Shown in pieces: positions 37,517-45,918 of a stretch of 64,000 nt of DNA (within the stretch, counting starts at the first letter, position 1; each line of letters begins with the position of its first letter). Source of the stretch: an uncultured Allorhizobium sp. (GTDB lineage Bacteria; Pseudomonadota; Alphaproteobacteria; Rhizobiales; Rhizobiaceae). The notes below the pieces were generated by a model. It worked only from the letters and a program-made list of their open reading frames with translations, ran no database searches and was not told where the DNA came from. The position numbers and the translations under genes were made by a program. The stretch lies in contig OY288189.1 of NCBI GenBank assembly GCA_958439205.1, positions 1,875,001-1,939,000 of the forward strand, in the 5' to 3' direction.

Positions 37517-38548
37517 TTACATCACCTTCAGCGCATCGATGACCTTCTGAAGATCCGCCGGGATGGGAGCCTCGAAACGCATGGTCTTGCCCGTGGTCGG
37601 ATGTTCGAAGGCGAGCAGGTAGGCGTGCAGCGCCTGGCGGTGGAACTTGTTGACGGCGCGCTTGGCGTCCTCGGTCAGAAGGTTCGCCTTTGTCTTGAAG
37701 GCGGCACCGTATTCCTGGTCGCCGATCAGCGGATTGCCGATATGGGCCATGTGGACGCGGATCTGATGGGTGCGGCCCGTCTCCAGGCGGCACTCGACCA
37801 GCGAGGCGAGGCAGGTGGCGTCAGGCTTCTCGCCGTAACGCTCAAGCACCGTGTAATGGGTGATCGCCTCGCGGGCGTCGTCGGTGTCCTCGCGCTTGAC
37901 CGTGCGCTTGGTGCGGTCGGCGCCGGAGCGGCCCAGCGCCGCATCGATCGTGCCGGCCAGCGAGCGCGGGCGGCCCCAGACCACGGCGCGGTAGGCGCGC
38001 TCCAGCGGGCCGGTACGGCCATGGTCGGCGAACTGGTCGGAGAGATGGCGGTGCGCGATATCGTTCTTGGCGACAACCATCACGCCCGACGTATCCTTGT
38101 CGAGGCGATGCACGATGCCGGGGCGCTTTACGCCGCCGATGCCTGAGAGGCTGTCGCCGCAATGATAGATCAGCGCATTGACCAGCGTGCCATTCCAGTT
38201 GCCGGCGCCCGGATGGACAACGAGGCCCGGCGGCTTGGCAATCACGATCAGGTCCTTGTCCTCATAGAGAACCTCCAGCGGGATATCCTCGCCCTTCGGC
38301 TGCGGGTCCTCGGGCTCGGGCAAGTCGATGACCACAGTGTCGCCCGGCTTAATCTTGCGATTGGGGCTGTCGAGCGGCGTGCCGTTCAGCTGCACCGCGC
38401 CCTGTTCGATCAGCGCCTTGACGCGATTGCGCGAGAACTCGGCCCCGAGGGCTGCCGTCAGCCAGGCGTCGATGCGGCCCGAGGCATCGGGTTCGGCAAT
38501 CAGCTCTTTCCTTGCTGCGGCGGCTTCGTTAAAGGGGTCGGTCATCAT
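37517..38548 (-). CDS. RluA-family 23S rRNA pseudouridine synthase (RluD type)
   Basis: Converts specific uridines of 23S rRNA to pseudouridine. It has 343 residues. An N-terminal S4 RNA-binding domain (about 20-80, GRIDAWLTAALGAEFSRNRV) is followed by the catalytic domain with HRLDKDTSGVMVVAK, whose Asp is the nucleophile. ETGRTHQIRVHMAHIGNPLIGD is the second signature. The presence of an S4 domain points to RluD rather than RluA. Two adjacent ATG codons (38548 and 38545) are possible starts. Confidence 0.9.
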   Translation of the reverse strand: MMTDPFNEAAAARKELIAEPDASGRIDAWLTAALGAEFSRNRVKALIEQGAVQLNGTPLDSPNRKIKPGDTVVIDLPEPEDPQPKGEDIPLEVLYEDKDLIVIAKPPGLVVHPGAGNWNGTLVNALIYHCGDSLSGIGGVKRPGIVHRLDKDTSGVMVVAKNDIAHRHLSDQFADHGRTGPLERAYRAVVWGRPRSLAGTIDAALGRSGADRTKRTVKREDTDDAREAITHYTVLERYGEKPDATCLASLVECRLETGRTHQIRVHMAHIGNPLIGDQEYGAAFKTKANLLTEDAKRAVNKFHRQALHAYLLAFEHPTTGKTMRFEAPIPADLQKVIDALKVM

Positions 38549-38716
38549 GTCATCCCGTCTCACGGCGGCCGATGCTGCGGCCCTTGTCGCTGCCATTTGG
38601 CACAGACCGGAGGCTTCGACAATCGACAGCCGGTTCGCCCGGCGATTTTCTCCGGTTTGTTCGCCCCGGGGAGAGCGTCGGGATCAGGGCGAACACGATG
38701 GGAAACGGCAGCAGCG

Positions 38717-39112
38717 ATGGCGCATATCGACGACGAGAACCAGGAAGACAAGCCGCTCGATCCGGTCATGGAAGGCGTTCGCCGCAAGATGGTCAAGCTG
38801 CAGCTGATCTCCGGCGGCATCATGGCGGTGCTCTTCCTCGCCGTGCTGGTGTCGATCTTCTACAAGCTGACCCGCGATGAGGGTGGCGCCGAACCTGTGG
38901 CCGCGACGTCGTCGTCGACCTTCGCCGTTCCATCGGACCAACCGCTCAGCCTGACTGCCAATCTGCCGGCCGGTTTCCGCGTAGTCCAGACCTCGCTCTC
39001 GGGCAGCCAGATGCTGATCTACGGCGAAACGGCCGCCGGTGAACGCAAGGCCTTTATCTTCGATCTCGCGCTCGGCCGCATCATCGCCGACGTGACGCTT
39101 GCCGGCGACTGA
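38717..39112 (+). CDS. DUF6476-like small membrane protein
   Basis: A 131-residue protein with an acidic N-terminus, one membrane helix (LQLISGGIMAVLFLAVLVSIFYKL, about residues 31-54) and a small periplasmic domain (LTANLPAGFRVVQTSLSG, later AFIFDLALGRIIADVTL). It matches the DUF6476 family of alphaproteobacteria as I remember it. The function is unknown. It is probably co-transcribed with the following methyltransferase, seven bases downstream. The longer open frame to 38162 is antisense to the pseudouridine synthase gene and is rejected. Confidence 0.8.
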   Translation: MAHIDDENQEDKPLDPVMEGVRRKMVKLQLISGGIMAVLFLAVLVSIFYKLTRDEGGAEPVAATSSSTFAVPSDQPLSLTANLPAGFRVVQTSLSGSQMLIYGETAAGERKAFIFDLALGRIIADVTLAGD

Positions 39113-39119
39113 GGACGGC

Positions 39120-39953
39120 GTGGGGCCGGATCGCTTCATCGAGATTACCGATCCCGGCGATTTGAGGATCGCCGAGTTCACGGCGATCCGCGAGCGCGAT
39201 CTGACGGGCCGCCAGGGCCAGTTCATTGCCGAAGGCACGGTTGTCTTGTCGATGCTCGCCAAGGCGCATGGCGGATCCGGCCCGGTGCGGGCGGAAAAGC
39301 TCCTGCTCCTGAAGAACCGCGTGGCGGGGCTTTCCGATCTGATCGGGCAGTTTCCGGATGATCTGCCCATCTACGTCGCGGAGGCCTCTGTGCTGGATGC
39401 GATTGCCGGCTTTCATCTGCATCGCGGGGTGCTTGCGCTCGGCAGCCGTGCTACCCCGCCCGATCTCGGGTGCCTGATCGCCGCGTTGCCGGAAAGCGCG
39501 CTCGTGCTGGTCGGCTGTGGCATTTCCAATCACGACAATATCGGCGCGCTGTTTCGCAATGCCGCCGGCTTTACTGCCGATGCAGTCCTGCTCGACGAGA
39601 CGTGCTGCGACCCGCTTTATCGCAAGGCACTGCGGGTGTCCGTCGGCGCGGTGCTGGCTGTGCCCTATGCGCGCCACGGCAGCGCGGAGGAAGTTCTCGG
39701 CACCCTCGCGGAGGCTGGTTTCGAGATCTGGGCGCTCTCGCCTTCAGGCACTGTCGAGATCGGCGCCATCGCTCCCGGGCGGCGCGTGGCTCTGGTCATG
39801 GGCACGGAAGGCGAGGGACTGCCGGCGGCGATCCTTGATCGCTTCCGCTCGGCGCGCATCGCGCAGGCGCCGGGGCTGGATAGTCTGAATGTCGGCACCG
39901 CAAGCGGGATCGCGCTCTACGCCATCGCCCGCGCCATGGGGCGGCTCGGCTGA
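39120..39953 (+). CDS. TrmH/SpoU-family RNA 2'-O-methyltransferase
   Basis: SPOUT-fold enzyme of 277 residues. The N-terminal substrate-binding part has FTAIRERDLTGRQGQFIAEG. The catalytic knot carries SNHDNIGALFRNAAGF, RVALVMGTEGEGLP and LNVGTASGIALYAIARAM. The target, rRNA or tRNA, cannot be told. GTG 39120 is the best start, with GAGGA immediately upstream. A TTG at 39099 lies inside the previous gene. Confidence 0.88.
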   Translation: MGPDRFIEITDPGDLRIAEFTAIRERDLTGRQGQFIAEGTVVLSMLAKAHGGSGPVRAEKLLLLKNRVAGLSDLIGQFPDDLPIYVAEASVLDAIAGFHLHRGVLALGSRATPPDLGCLIAALPESALVLVGCGISNHDNIGALFRNAAGFTADAVLLDETCCDPLYRKALRVSVGAVLAVPYARHGSAEEVLGTLAEAGFEIWALSPSGTVEIGAIAPGRRVALVMGTEGEGLPAAILDRFRSARIAQAPGLDSLNVGTASGIALYAIARAMGRLG

Positions 39954-40002
39954 GGCGTTGCGCTACACGCAGTTTCAAATTCTCGGAAGCGGATCGGTTG
40001 CG

Positions 40003-41175
40003 TCATTCGGCTGGCGTTGCCATGCCGGAAGCGCGGCCGATCGACGGATCCATGGCGAGAACCCGGTCGACAAGGCTCTTCTGTTTCTCGCCGCCCTTGG
40101 GCTGGTTGCCGATCAGGTCGGTGATGACAGACCGCTCGTCCTCGCGGGCTGCGGTCAAGACGATCATCTTGGCGGCGATGTCGCCCAGTTCCTCGCGCAG
40201 CGCATCGTCTTCGGTCGATGCCTTGGCTTTGAGCAGGCGTTCGGTCAGGACCGTCTGGCTGCGGCGGATGTCGTTTTCGAGGACGACGGGGTCGGCAGCG
40301 AGGTTGGAATTCGCGATCTCGTCTTCGACCATGGACGGCTCTTTCGTGTCGGGCAGGGCGATACCGGCTTCCCGCAGCGCGCGTTGCGCATTGCGCAGCT
40401 GGGCATTGGCCGTCTTCAACTTGGCACGCAGATCGGTCAGTTCCCGGGTGCGGCGTTCCACGAGCGAGCTTGCATCGGCGCGTTCGGCGGCGTCGCGGGC
40501 GAGGATATCCTCAAGCCGCAGAACCTTGTGCTCTTCCTGGGCCAGGCGCAGCTCGGCGTCCTTGGCGCGCTTGCCGAGCAGCTTGGTCTCGCGGCGCAGT
40601 TCTTCGCGCTCGTCGCGCATGCCCTGGATGCGGGTCTTCAGCGTGTCGATCTCGGTGTCGCGGCTCATCGCCTCGATGCGCATCGTGTCCATGTCGCTGA
40701 TGACGCGGGCAATCCGATGGGCGCGTTCTTCGAGTTCGACATCCTTGGCGGCTGCGGCGATCTCGACGCGCTTCAGCGTCTCGCGGATGGAGCCCATCTC
40801 GACGTCGCTGCGGCGCAGCCTGGAGCGAAGATCAGCCGCTTCCGTGCTCATCTCCTCGATCTGAACCTTGAGGTCCTTGCTGTCGGACAGCAGTCTGGCA
40901 GCGTCGCCGCTCAGCGTCTCGTTCTGCAGCTTGAGGCCTATCGACTTCTCCCGTTCGCGGGTGAGCTCGTGCTGGGTCCGAGCATTTTCTGCAGCATAGA
41001 GGGCGCGCACCATGTCCTTCTGGGCGCGGATCTCCTGCGGGCTCAGCGGCATGGTCGCCTTCAGCCGGTTCTCTGTGTAGAGCACTACGCGTTGATGGAT
41101 TGCCGGTGCGACAAGCATCACCAGCAGCGCCGCAGCCATAAATCCCATTGCGAAAATCAGGGCATATTCAATCAC
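40003..41175 (-). CDS. Membrane-anchored long coiled-coil protein
   Basis: A 390-residue protein. One N-terminal membrane helix (LIFAMGFMAAALLVMLVAPAI, about residues 6-26) is followed by about 250 residues with strong heptad character and charge (for example AKDVELEERAHRIARVISDM, then RIQGMRDEREELRRETKLLG). The C-terminus is a shorter helical part. It resembles structural or cell-division-associated coiled-coil proteins in architecture only, and I know no function for it. It is convergent with the methyltransferase and lies 158 bases downstream of eipA on the same strand. Confidence 0.8.
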   Translation of the reverse strand: MIEYALIFAMGFMAAALLVMLVAPAIHQRVVLYTENRLKATMPLSPQEIRAQKDMVRALYAAENARTQHELTREREKSIGLKLQNETLSGDAARLLSDSKDLKVQIEEMSTEAADLRSRLRRSDVEMGSIRETLKRVEIAAAAKDVELEERAHRIARVISDMDTMRIEAMSRDTEIDTLKTRIQGMRDEREELRRETKLLGKRAKDAELRLAQEEHKVLRLEDILARDAAERADASSLVERRTRELTDLRAKLKTANAQLRNAQRALREAGIALPDTKEPSMVEDEIANSNLAADPVVLENDIRRSQTVLTERLLKAKASTEDDALREELGDIAAKMIVLTAAREDERSVITDLIGNQPKGGEKQKSLVDRVLAMDPSIGRASGMATPAE

Positions 41176-41333
41176 GGTCGCGCCACGGAACTCTTGAAGA
41201 ATTAGCAGTTAGTTAAGCATGGCCGCCGTCAGGCGGCAAGCGGAACGACGGACCCGGCCGGTACCTTCCACGAATATGACTAACGACAGACCAGATCGAG
41301 CTTGCGTGAGCCTGAGCCACGCAAGCTGTGGGC

Positions 41334-41921
41334 TCAGAAGGGGTTCCAGGTGGGCGCGCGGGTCAACTTGAGATAGCCAACGTTCACGCCGAGACGTGCT
41401 CCGAGGCCGGTGCGAATCGGCACCAGGATCACATCGCGGCTTTTGAGGACCGTCATGCCGACGCCAGCCACGATATAGGCCGAACCGCTCACGCCGCCGT
41501 AGCGGGCATAGAGCGTGTCGACATCGGGCAGGTCATAGACGAGCATCATCGCGCGCGTGCCATTGCCGCCGTAATCGATGCCGAGGGATGGACCCTGCCA
41601 GAACACATCGTGCTGGCCGACATTCTTGGTGTAGAGCGTGCCTTCGCCATAGGTGAGGCCAGCGATCAGGGCACCGGAGCCTTCCTGGCCCAGGATATAG
41701 CCGTTCGGCAGGCCATACTGTTCGAAGGCCTGTTCAATTACCTTTGCCAGGGCGCCGCTCGTTTCGCCGAAGAAGCCGTGACCGGCATCGACCACTTCCT
41801 GGATCGTGTATTCTCCGGCAGCCGCGGCTGGCCGTTCGCTGATCGCAATGCCGATGATAGCCATGGTGGCCAGGAACAGCGATCGCAGAACCGGCAGGGA
41901 GCGAATGGACGAGGGAATCAT
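41334..41921 (-). CDS. eipA: DUF1134 envelope integrity protein (EipA-like)
   Basis: A 195-residue exported protein with a signal peptide (about 1-36, ending AAAAGEYT) and a DUF1134 beta-barrel-like domain (QEVVDAGHGFFGETSGALAK, later GSGALIAGLTYGEGTLYTKN). DUF1134 includes Brucella EipA, a periplasmic protein needed for envelope integrity. The assignment rests on the domain, so the same role here is inferred. A hairpin at 41299-41327 lies just beyond the stop. It is divergent from chpT, with a 190-base promoter region between them. Confidence 0.78.
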   Translation of the reverse strand: MIPSSIRSLPVLRSLFLATMAIIGIAISERPAAAAGEYTIQEVVDAGHGFFGETSGALAKVIEQAFEQYGLPNGYILGQEGSGALIAGLTYGEGTLYTKNVGQHDVFWQGPSLGIDYGGNGTRAMMLVYDLPDVDTLYARYGGVSGSAYIVAGVGMTVLKSRDVILVPIRTGLGARLGVNVGYLKLTRAPTWNPF

Positions 41922-41993
41922 GGTGCCTCCTGAATGCGAAGCCGACGGATTCGGCGTCTTCCTTGGGGGTAATTAAACCTAGCGGGCATCGTC

Positions 41994-42008
41994 TTAATAA
42001 TCGGTTTA
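41994..42008. promoter_or_regulatory. Candidate CtrA box between eipA and chpT
   Basis: TTAATAATCGGTTTA fits the CtrA consensus TTAA-N7-TTAA at seven of eight positions. It lies 103 bases before the chpT start and 72 bases before the eipA start. It is a degenerate match that could occur by chance. Confidence 0.35.
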
Positions 42009-42111
42009 CCAAATATGGTGTCATTATGGCCGAACGGCATCCGACCAAGTCGCGGCCTGCGGACGTGTGTCCGCCTGTTGCGCTCAGGGTCCACATCTTC
42101 TGGAGACGACC

Positions 42112-42756
42112 ATGGCGAAGAACCCCAACCTCACGCTTGCAGGTCCCGACCTCGCGGCGCTGCTTTGCAGCCGCGTCTGCCACGACGTCATCTCGCCGGT
42201 CGGCGCGATCAACAACGGCCTTGAACTGCTCGACGAGGGCGGTGCAGACGCCGATGCTATGGATCTGATCCGCACCAGCGCGCTGAATGCCTCGGTTCGT
42301 CTGAAGTTTGCCCGTCTTGCCTTTGGCGCTTCCGGCTCTGTCGGCGCCTCGATCGACACTGGTGAGGCCGAGAAGGCTGCAAAGGACTTCGCTCAGGCCG
42401 AAAAGAAGACCGAGGTGACCTGGAGCGGTCCGCGCGCCATCATCGCCAAGAACCGCGTCAAGCTGCTCCTCAACCTCTTCCTGGTCGCCTATGGCGCCAT
42501 CCCGCGTGGCGGCTCGCTCGATATCTCGCTCGAGAACCCGGAGACGGACGCAAAGTTCAAGATCGTCGCCAAGGGCCGCATGCTGCGCGTGCCGCCGAAG
42601 TATCAGGAAATCCTCTCGGGCCACTTGGAAGAGGCGGTCGATGCCCATACCATCCAGCCCTATTACACCATTCTGCTGGCGGATGAGTGCGGCATGGAAC
42701 TGAAATGCGTGCCGAGCGAAGGCGAGATCGCTTTCACCGCAGAACTGATCGCCTGA
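42112..42756 (+). CDS. chpT: Histidine phosphotransferase ChpT
   Basis: Phosphorelay protein of 214 residues that carries phosphate from the hybrid kinase CckA to CtrA and CpdR. The DHp-like helix has the phosphorylated His 24 in LLCSRVCHDVISPVGAINNG, followed by the long helix LELLDEGGADADAMDLIR. The C-terminal part is a degenerate ATPase-like fold. Start 42112 follows GGAGA. A receiver-domain gene follows 115 bases downstream, and its usual partner ctrA lies 1.3 kb away. Confidence 0.93.
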   Translation: MAKNPNLTLAGPDLAALLCSRVCHDVISPVGAINNGLELLDEGGADADAMDLIRTSALNASVRLKFARLAFGASGSVGASIDTGEAEKAAKDFAQAEKKTEVTWSGPRAIIAKNRVKLLLNLFLVAYGAIPRGGSLDISLENPETDAKFKIVAKGRMLRVPPKYQEILSGHLEEAVDAHTIQPYYTILLADECGMELKCVPSEGEIAFTAELIA

Positions 42757-42871
42757 GCTGTCCCGATCCGGGACGATGGGCTGCTACAACCGGTAACCTT
42801 TCCTTAGGTCAGGCCCGGTATCATGGCGGTTAAAATTGTATTCCCCGGTTTTGAGGGGAGGGGAGTTGACC

Positions 42872-43234
42872 ATGAAGCGCTTGATGATCGCAGACGGCTC
42901 GGACATCGTTCGCAAGGTCGGCAAAAAGATCCTGTCGGAGCTTGGCTACCAGGTCACGGAAGCTGGTTCCGGGCGTGAGGGTTTGACGCGCTGCGAACGG
43001 GAGCTTCCCGATGTCATGATCGTCGATGCCGGCATGGACGACGCGCTCGACCTGATTTCCAACGTACGTGCGCTTCCCGACGGCAAGGCCGTCAAGATCT
43101 ACTATTGCGTCGTCGAGGCGGAGCTGAAGGTGATGATGGCCGGCAAGCGTGCCGGTGCGAACGACTTCCTGCTGAAGCCCTTCGATCGCGAGATCCTGAC
43201 CAAGACGTTCGGCGACAAGGCAATCGCTGCCTGA
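42872..43234 (+). CDS. Single-domain response regulator with degenerate switch residue
   Basis: A 120-residue receiver protein without an output domain. The acceptor Asp 52 (MIVDAGMDD) and the conserved Lys 102 (FLLKPF) are present. The N-terminal acidic pair is reduced to ADGSD, and no Thr or Ser stands at the usual switch position (KIYYCVVEAELK). It may be phosphorylated but signal weakly, or act as a phosphate sink. Its position after chpT suggests contact with the CckA-ChpT relay. The gene has the strong Shine-Dalgarno GGGGAGGGGAG and a terminator behind it. Confidence 0.85.
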   Translation: MKRLMIADGSDIVRKVGKKILSELGYQVTEAGSGREGLTRCERELPDVMIVDAGMDDALDLISNVRALPDGKAVKIYYCVVEAELKVMMAGKRAGANDFLLKPFDREILTKTFGDKAIAA

Positions 43235-43261
43235 TCTCCCAGGAACTGAAGCAAATATCTG

Positions 43262-43292
43262 AAAGGCGGTACCCATCGGTGCCGCCTTTTTT
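43262..43292 (+). terminator. Intrinsic terminator after receiver gene
   Basis: The stem AAAGGCGGTACC / GGTGCCGCCTTT (one T-G pair) with loop CATC ends in six T residues. Confidence 0.92.
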
Positions 43293-43347
43293 CATGGCCG
43301 CAATCCGCGACGCCGCTGCGGCAGGGTAAAGGGTAAAGCCCCCAACG

Positions 43348-43376
43348 CAAAAGGCCCGCGTCATGAACGCGGGCCT
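43348..43376 (-). terminator. Intrinsic terminator of ctrA
   Basis: On the minus strand the 10-bp perfect stem AGGCCCGCGT / ACGCGGGCCT with a five-base loop is followed by TTTTG. It lies 25 bases after the ctrA stop. Confidence 0.88.
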
Positions 43377-43400
43377 CCGGCAAGGGGATTGGGAAAAGGC

Positions 43401-44102
43401 TTATGCCGTTTCCATGTATTCTGCGCCATCCGGCTCGCGCAGCACGTAGCCGCGGCCCCAGACGGTTTCGATGTAGTTTGCGCCACCGGCGGCATTTGCG
43501 AGCTTCTTGCGCAGCTTGCAGATGAAAACGTCGATGATCTTCAGTTCAGGCTCGTCCATGCCACCATAGAGATGGTTCAGGAACATTTCCTTGGTCAGTG
43601 TCGTACCCTTGCGGAGCGAAAGCAGCTCCAGCATCTGGTATTCCTTGCCCGTCAGGTGAACGCGCTGGCCACCGACTTCGACCGTCTTGGCATCCAGGTT
43701 CACGATGAGTTCGCCCGTGATGATGATCGACTGAGCGTGGCCCTTGGAACGGCGGACGATCGCATGAATGCGGGCAACCAGCTCGTCCTTGTGGAACGGC
43801 TTTGTCATGTAGTCGTCGGCGCCGAAGCCGAGGCCCCGGACCTTGTCTTCAATGCCTGCCATGCCGGACAGGATCAGGATCGGCGTCTTTACCTTCGACA
43901 GGCGAAGGGTGCGCAGCACCTCGTAGCCGGACATGTCGGGCAGGTTCAGGTCGAGCAGAATGATGTCGTAGTCGTAGAGCTTTCCGAGATCGACACCTTC
44001 TTCGCCGAGATCGGTGGTGTAGACGTTGAAGCTCTCGGACTTGAGCATCAGTTCGATGCTCTGCGCCGTCGCGCTATCGTCTTCAATGAGTAGAACCCGC
44101 AT
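43401..44102 (-). CDS. ctrA: Cell-cycle master response regulator CtrA
   Basis: OmpR-family transcription factor of 233 residues that controls division, replication onset and motility. The receiver (1-115) has acidic residues EDD, acceptor Asp 51 ([11 protein letters not shown]) and TKPFHKDEL. The winged helix (about 128-225) has [20 protein letters not shown] and [16 protein letters not shown]. The last residues (MRVL start to EYMETA end) are as in rhizobia. The typical hydrophobic C-terminal degradation tag of Caulobacter (ending AA) is replaced by ETA. Six GANTC sites lie in the intergenic region before it, suggesting CcrM-methylation control. Confidence 0.97.
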   Translation of the reverse strand: MRVLLIEDDSATAQSIELMLKSESFNVYTTDLGEEGVDLGKLYDYDIILLDLNLPDMSGYEVLRTLRLSKVKTPILILSGMAGIEDKVRGLGFGADDYMTKPFHKDELVARIHAIVRRSKGHAQSIIITGELIVNLDAKTVEVGGQRVHLTGKEYQMLELLSLRKGTTLTKEMFLNHLYGGMDEPELKIIDVFICKLRKKLANAAGGANYIETVWGRGYVLREPDGAEYMETA

Positions 44103-44536
44103 ATTTATCCCCTTTACCGCCGCCGAAAGGTCAAGATGGCCCCCTACGCGATACGGATCCAGTCGTTGCCTGATTTGAAGGCTGCCACCAATTGGTTAAC
44201 AAATTCTGATTCCCTCTGGCAAGGTGTATCGAATTTATTAAGCAAAGATTTCAGCCTCCTGATTCTTCATGTGTTTCGGTCATCGCCACACCTGAATCTG
44301 CGCCTCAGGAAAACCCTGTAACCGATTCATTTGACTCATCATTGTCGGGAGCTCTTTTCGGGCTCTGGCATTTACTGACCCTTAAGTGATCGGGCTTATC
44401 ATTAACGATGCCCGTAAACGAAAGGTTACCAAAGGTAGCTTTTTGTTAACGCCGCGGACTTTTTTTGGACGAATCGGTGGCGGGCGTGTTGAGTAGCAAG
44501 TGTGGCGGGGGATCTCGCATCACGGGAGTATTGCGT
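44103..44536. promoter_or_regulatory. ctrA-fliJ divergent control region with six GANTC sites
   Basis: No gene is supported in these 434 bases. GANTC sites lie at 44208-44212, 44261-44265, 44294-44298, 44324-44328, 44333-44337 and 44471-44475. About one or two would be expected by chance. GANTC is the CcrM methylation target and controls a ctrA promoter in Caulobacter. TTAAC half-sites, similar to half a CtrA box, lie at 44196-44200, 44402-44406 and 44446-44450. The region is clearly A/T-rich. Confidence 0.7.
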
Positions 44537-44887
44537 ATGAAGTCGCGTGAGAGCCTGGTACGCCTGAAAGGTTTTCAGGTTACCGAAAAGCGTCGGCAAT
44601 TGCAGCAGTTGCAGTCGATGATGTCCGAGTTCGAACGGATGGCGAAGGAGCTCGAAGCTCAGATCGGCATCGAGGAAAAGAAGTCGGGTATCTCTGATCC
44701 CAATCATTTCGCCTATCCCACCTTCGCCAAGGCAGCTCGCCAGCGCGCGGACAATCTTCAGGTCTCCATTCGGGAACTGAAGGTCCAGCAGGAAGCAGCA
44801 GAACTGGCGTTGGAAGAGGCAGAAGCGGAATACCAGAAGGCGGCGGCTCTCGAAGAGCGCGATGGCCAGATGCGTGTCCGGGCCTGA
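44537..44887 (+). CDS. fliJ: Flagellar export chaperone-type protein FliJ
   Basis: A 116-residue all-helical, highly charged protein (MKSRESLVRLKGFQVTEKRR, later QLQSMMSEFERMAKELEAQI) with coiled-coil character, as in the FliJ stalk of the flagellar type III export ATPase. The block ISDPNHFAYPTFAKAARQRA is what I know from rhizobial FliJ encoded beside ctrA. Start 44537 has GGGAG eight bases upstream. An extension to 44465 is rejected. Its divergence from ctrA places a motility gene directly under the ctrA control region. Confidence 0.85.
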   Translation: MKSRESLVRLKGFQVTEKRRQLQQLQSMMSEFERMAKELEAQIGIEEKKSGISDPNHFAYPTFAKAARQRADNLQVSIRELKVQQEAAELALEEAEAEYQKAAALEERDGQMRVRA

Positions 44888-44922
44888 ATAACGCTATTCA
44901 GTCTGGTTGAGATTTCGAAAAG

Positions 44923-44956
44923 GAAGGCGGTCGCGGGTTACTCTGCGTCCGCCTTC
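44923..44956 (+). terminator. Possible weak terminator after fliJ
   Basis: The stem GAAGGCGG / CCGCCTTC has an 18-base loop and is followed only by GTTCGTTT. It lies between convergent genes. The poor T run makes it uncertain. Confidence 0.4.
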
Positions 44957-44977
44957 GTTCGTTTATGGCCCAAGGGA

Positions 44978-45265
44978 TCACCCCTGTCGAACGTCATTCC
45001 AGTCCGGATGGCGGTCCATCTGCGCCTTCATGAAAGGGCAGAGCGGGATGATTTTCCAGCCGCTCTTGCGCGCCTCGGCAACCGCATGTGCGGCAAGCGC
45101 CTGACCGGCGCCGGTTCCGCGCATCTCGCCCGGCACCTCGGTATGATCGATGATGATCAGAGTGGGGGAGGCGCGGGAGAAGGTCATGAGTGCCGGTTCC
45201 GCTAAGCCATCGACGCGGCCCATATAGCGTCCGCCGGATCCTGCTTCCTCACTGGTGATGTGCAT
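44978..45265 (-). CDS. YjdJ-type GNAT N-acetyltransferase
   Basis: Small acetyltransferase-fold protein of about 95 residues (COG2388/PF14542 type). LIIIDHTEVPGEMRGTGAGQALAAHAVAEAR holds the acetyl-CoA binding loop, and GWKIIPLCPFMKAQMDRHPDW is the typical C-terminus. The target is unknown. Start 45265 follows AGGAGG on the minus strand. A longer frame to 45307 is rejected. Confidence 0.85.
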   Translation of the reverse strand: MHITSEEAGSGGRYMGRVDGLAEPALMTFSRASPTLIIIDHTEVPGEMRGTGAGQALAAHAVAEARKSGWKIIPLCPFMKAQMDRHPDWNDVRQG

Positions 45266-45346
45266 CCTGGCCTCCTGTTGCCGTTGTTTCCTGCTTCTGC
45301 TTAACATCGGCGCTTGCTAACCGGCAACGATAGAGCCGGACACGCA

Positions 45347-45838
45347 GTGTTCGATATCGCAAGGGGAACCTCATTGCTGGTCTGGTTGAAGGCGCTTCTC
45401 CTTGTCGGTGCCCCGGCATTTTTTGCCCTTGGGGTCACACTTCCGCTGATGCGGTTTGAGAGCTTTTACGTTTTTTCGACCGATGCCTCCTTGGTCGAGG
45501 TCATTGTCTCTCTGTGGACGGGCGGGGATGCGGCACTCGCCGTGCTTGTCGGCCTGGTTTCCATCGTCTTTCCGCTCGCCAAGCTTCTGCTTGTCGCCGC
45601 CGAACAGGTGGTCGAAGATAGCCTTCAGCAGATCGGGTTTCTCGATCGTCTGGTGCCGGTGCTATCGAAGTGGTCGATGATGGATGTGCTGCTCGTCGCC
45701 ATCGTCATCTTTGCGACAAAAACGAGCGGGCTGGCGCAGGCGTTTACCCAGCCGGGTCTCTGGTTTTATGCGGGATCGAGCCTGGCGGTGGTTGCCTTGA
45801 GTGCGCTCGGCCGGAGGGCTATGCCCCAGAAAGCATGA
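45347..45838 (+). CDS. PqiA-like (paraquat-inducible protein A) membrane protein
   Basis: About 163 residues with four hydrophobic segments (LKALLLVGAPAFFALGVTLP, LAVLVGLVSIVFPLAKLLLV and others) in the PqiA domain layout, but only one domain rather than two. PqiA proteins belong to envelope lipid-transport systems with MCE proteins, and none is adjacent here. The start is uncertain: GTG 45347 is preferred, and a TTG at 45314 is in frame. It is divergent from the GNAT gene. Confidence 0.75.
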   Translation: MFDIARGTSLLVWLKALLLVGAPAFFALGVTLPLMRFESFYVFSTDASLVEVIVSLWTGGDAALAVLVGLVSIVFPLAKLLLVAAEQVVEDSLQQIGFLDRLVPVLSKWSMMDVLLVAIVIFATKTSGLAQAFTQPGLWFYAGSSLAVVALSALGRRAMPQKA

Positions 45839-45918
45839 AACCGGCAGGCTGGGCCGTGCCGGTTCAGGATGGGTCTTGTCAAAAAACTTAGTGTGCCGGA
45901 GAACCGGCACCAAAGGTA

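Noticed and set aside
41299..41327. Hairpin AGCTTGCGTG/CACGCAAGCT after eipA as a terminator
   Set aside because: The 10-bp stem is perfect, but no T run follows on either strand, so it is noted only as a hairpin.
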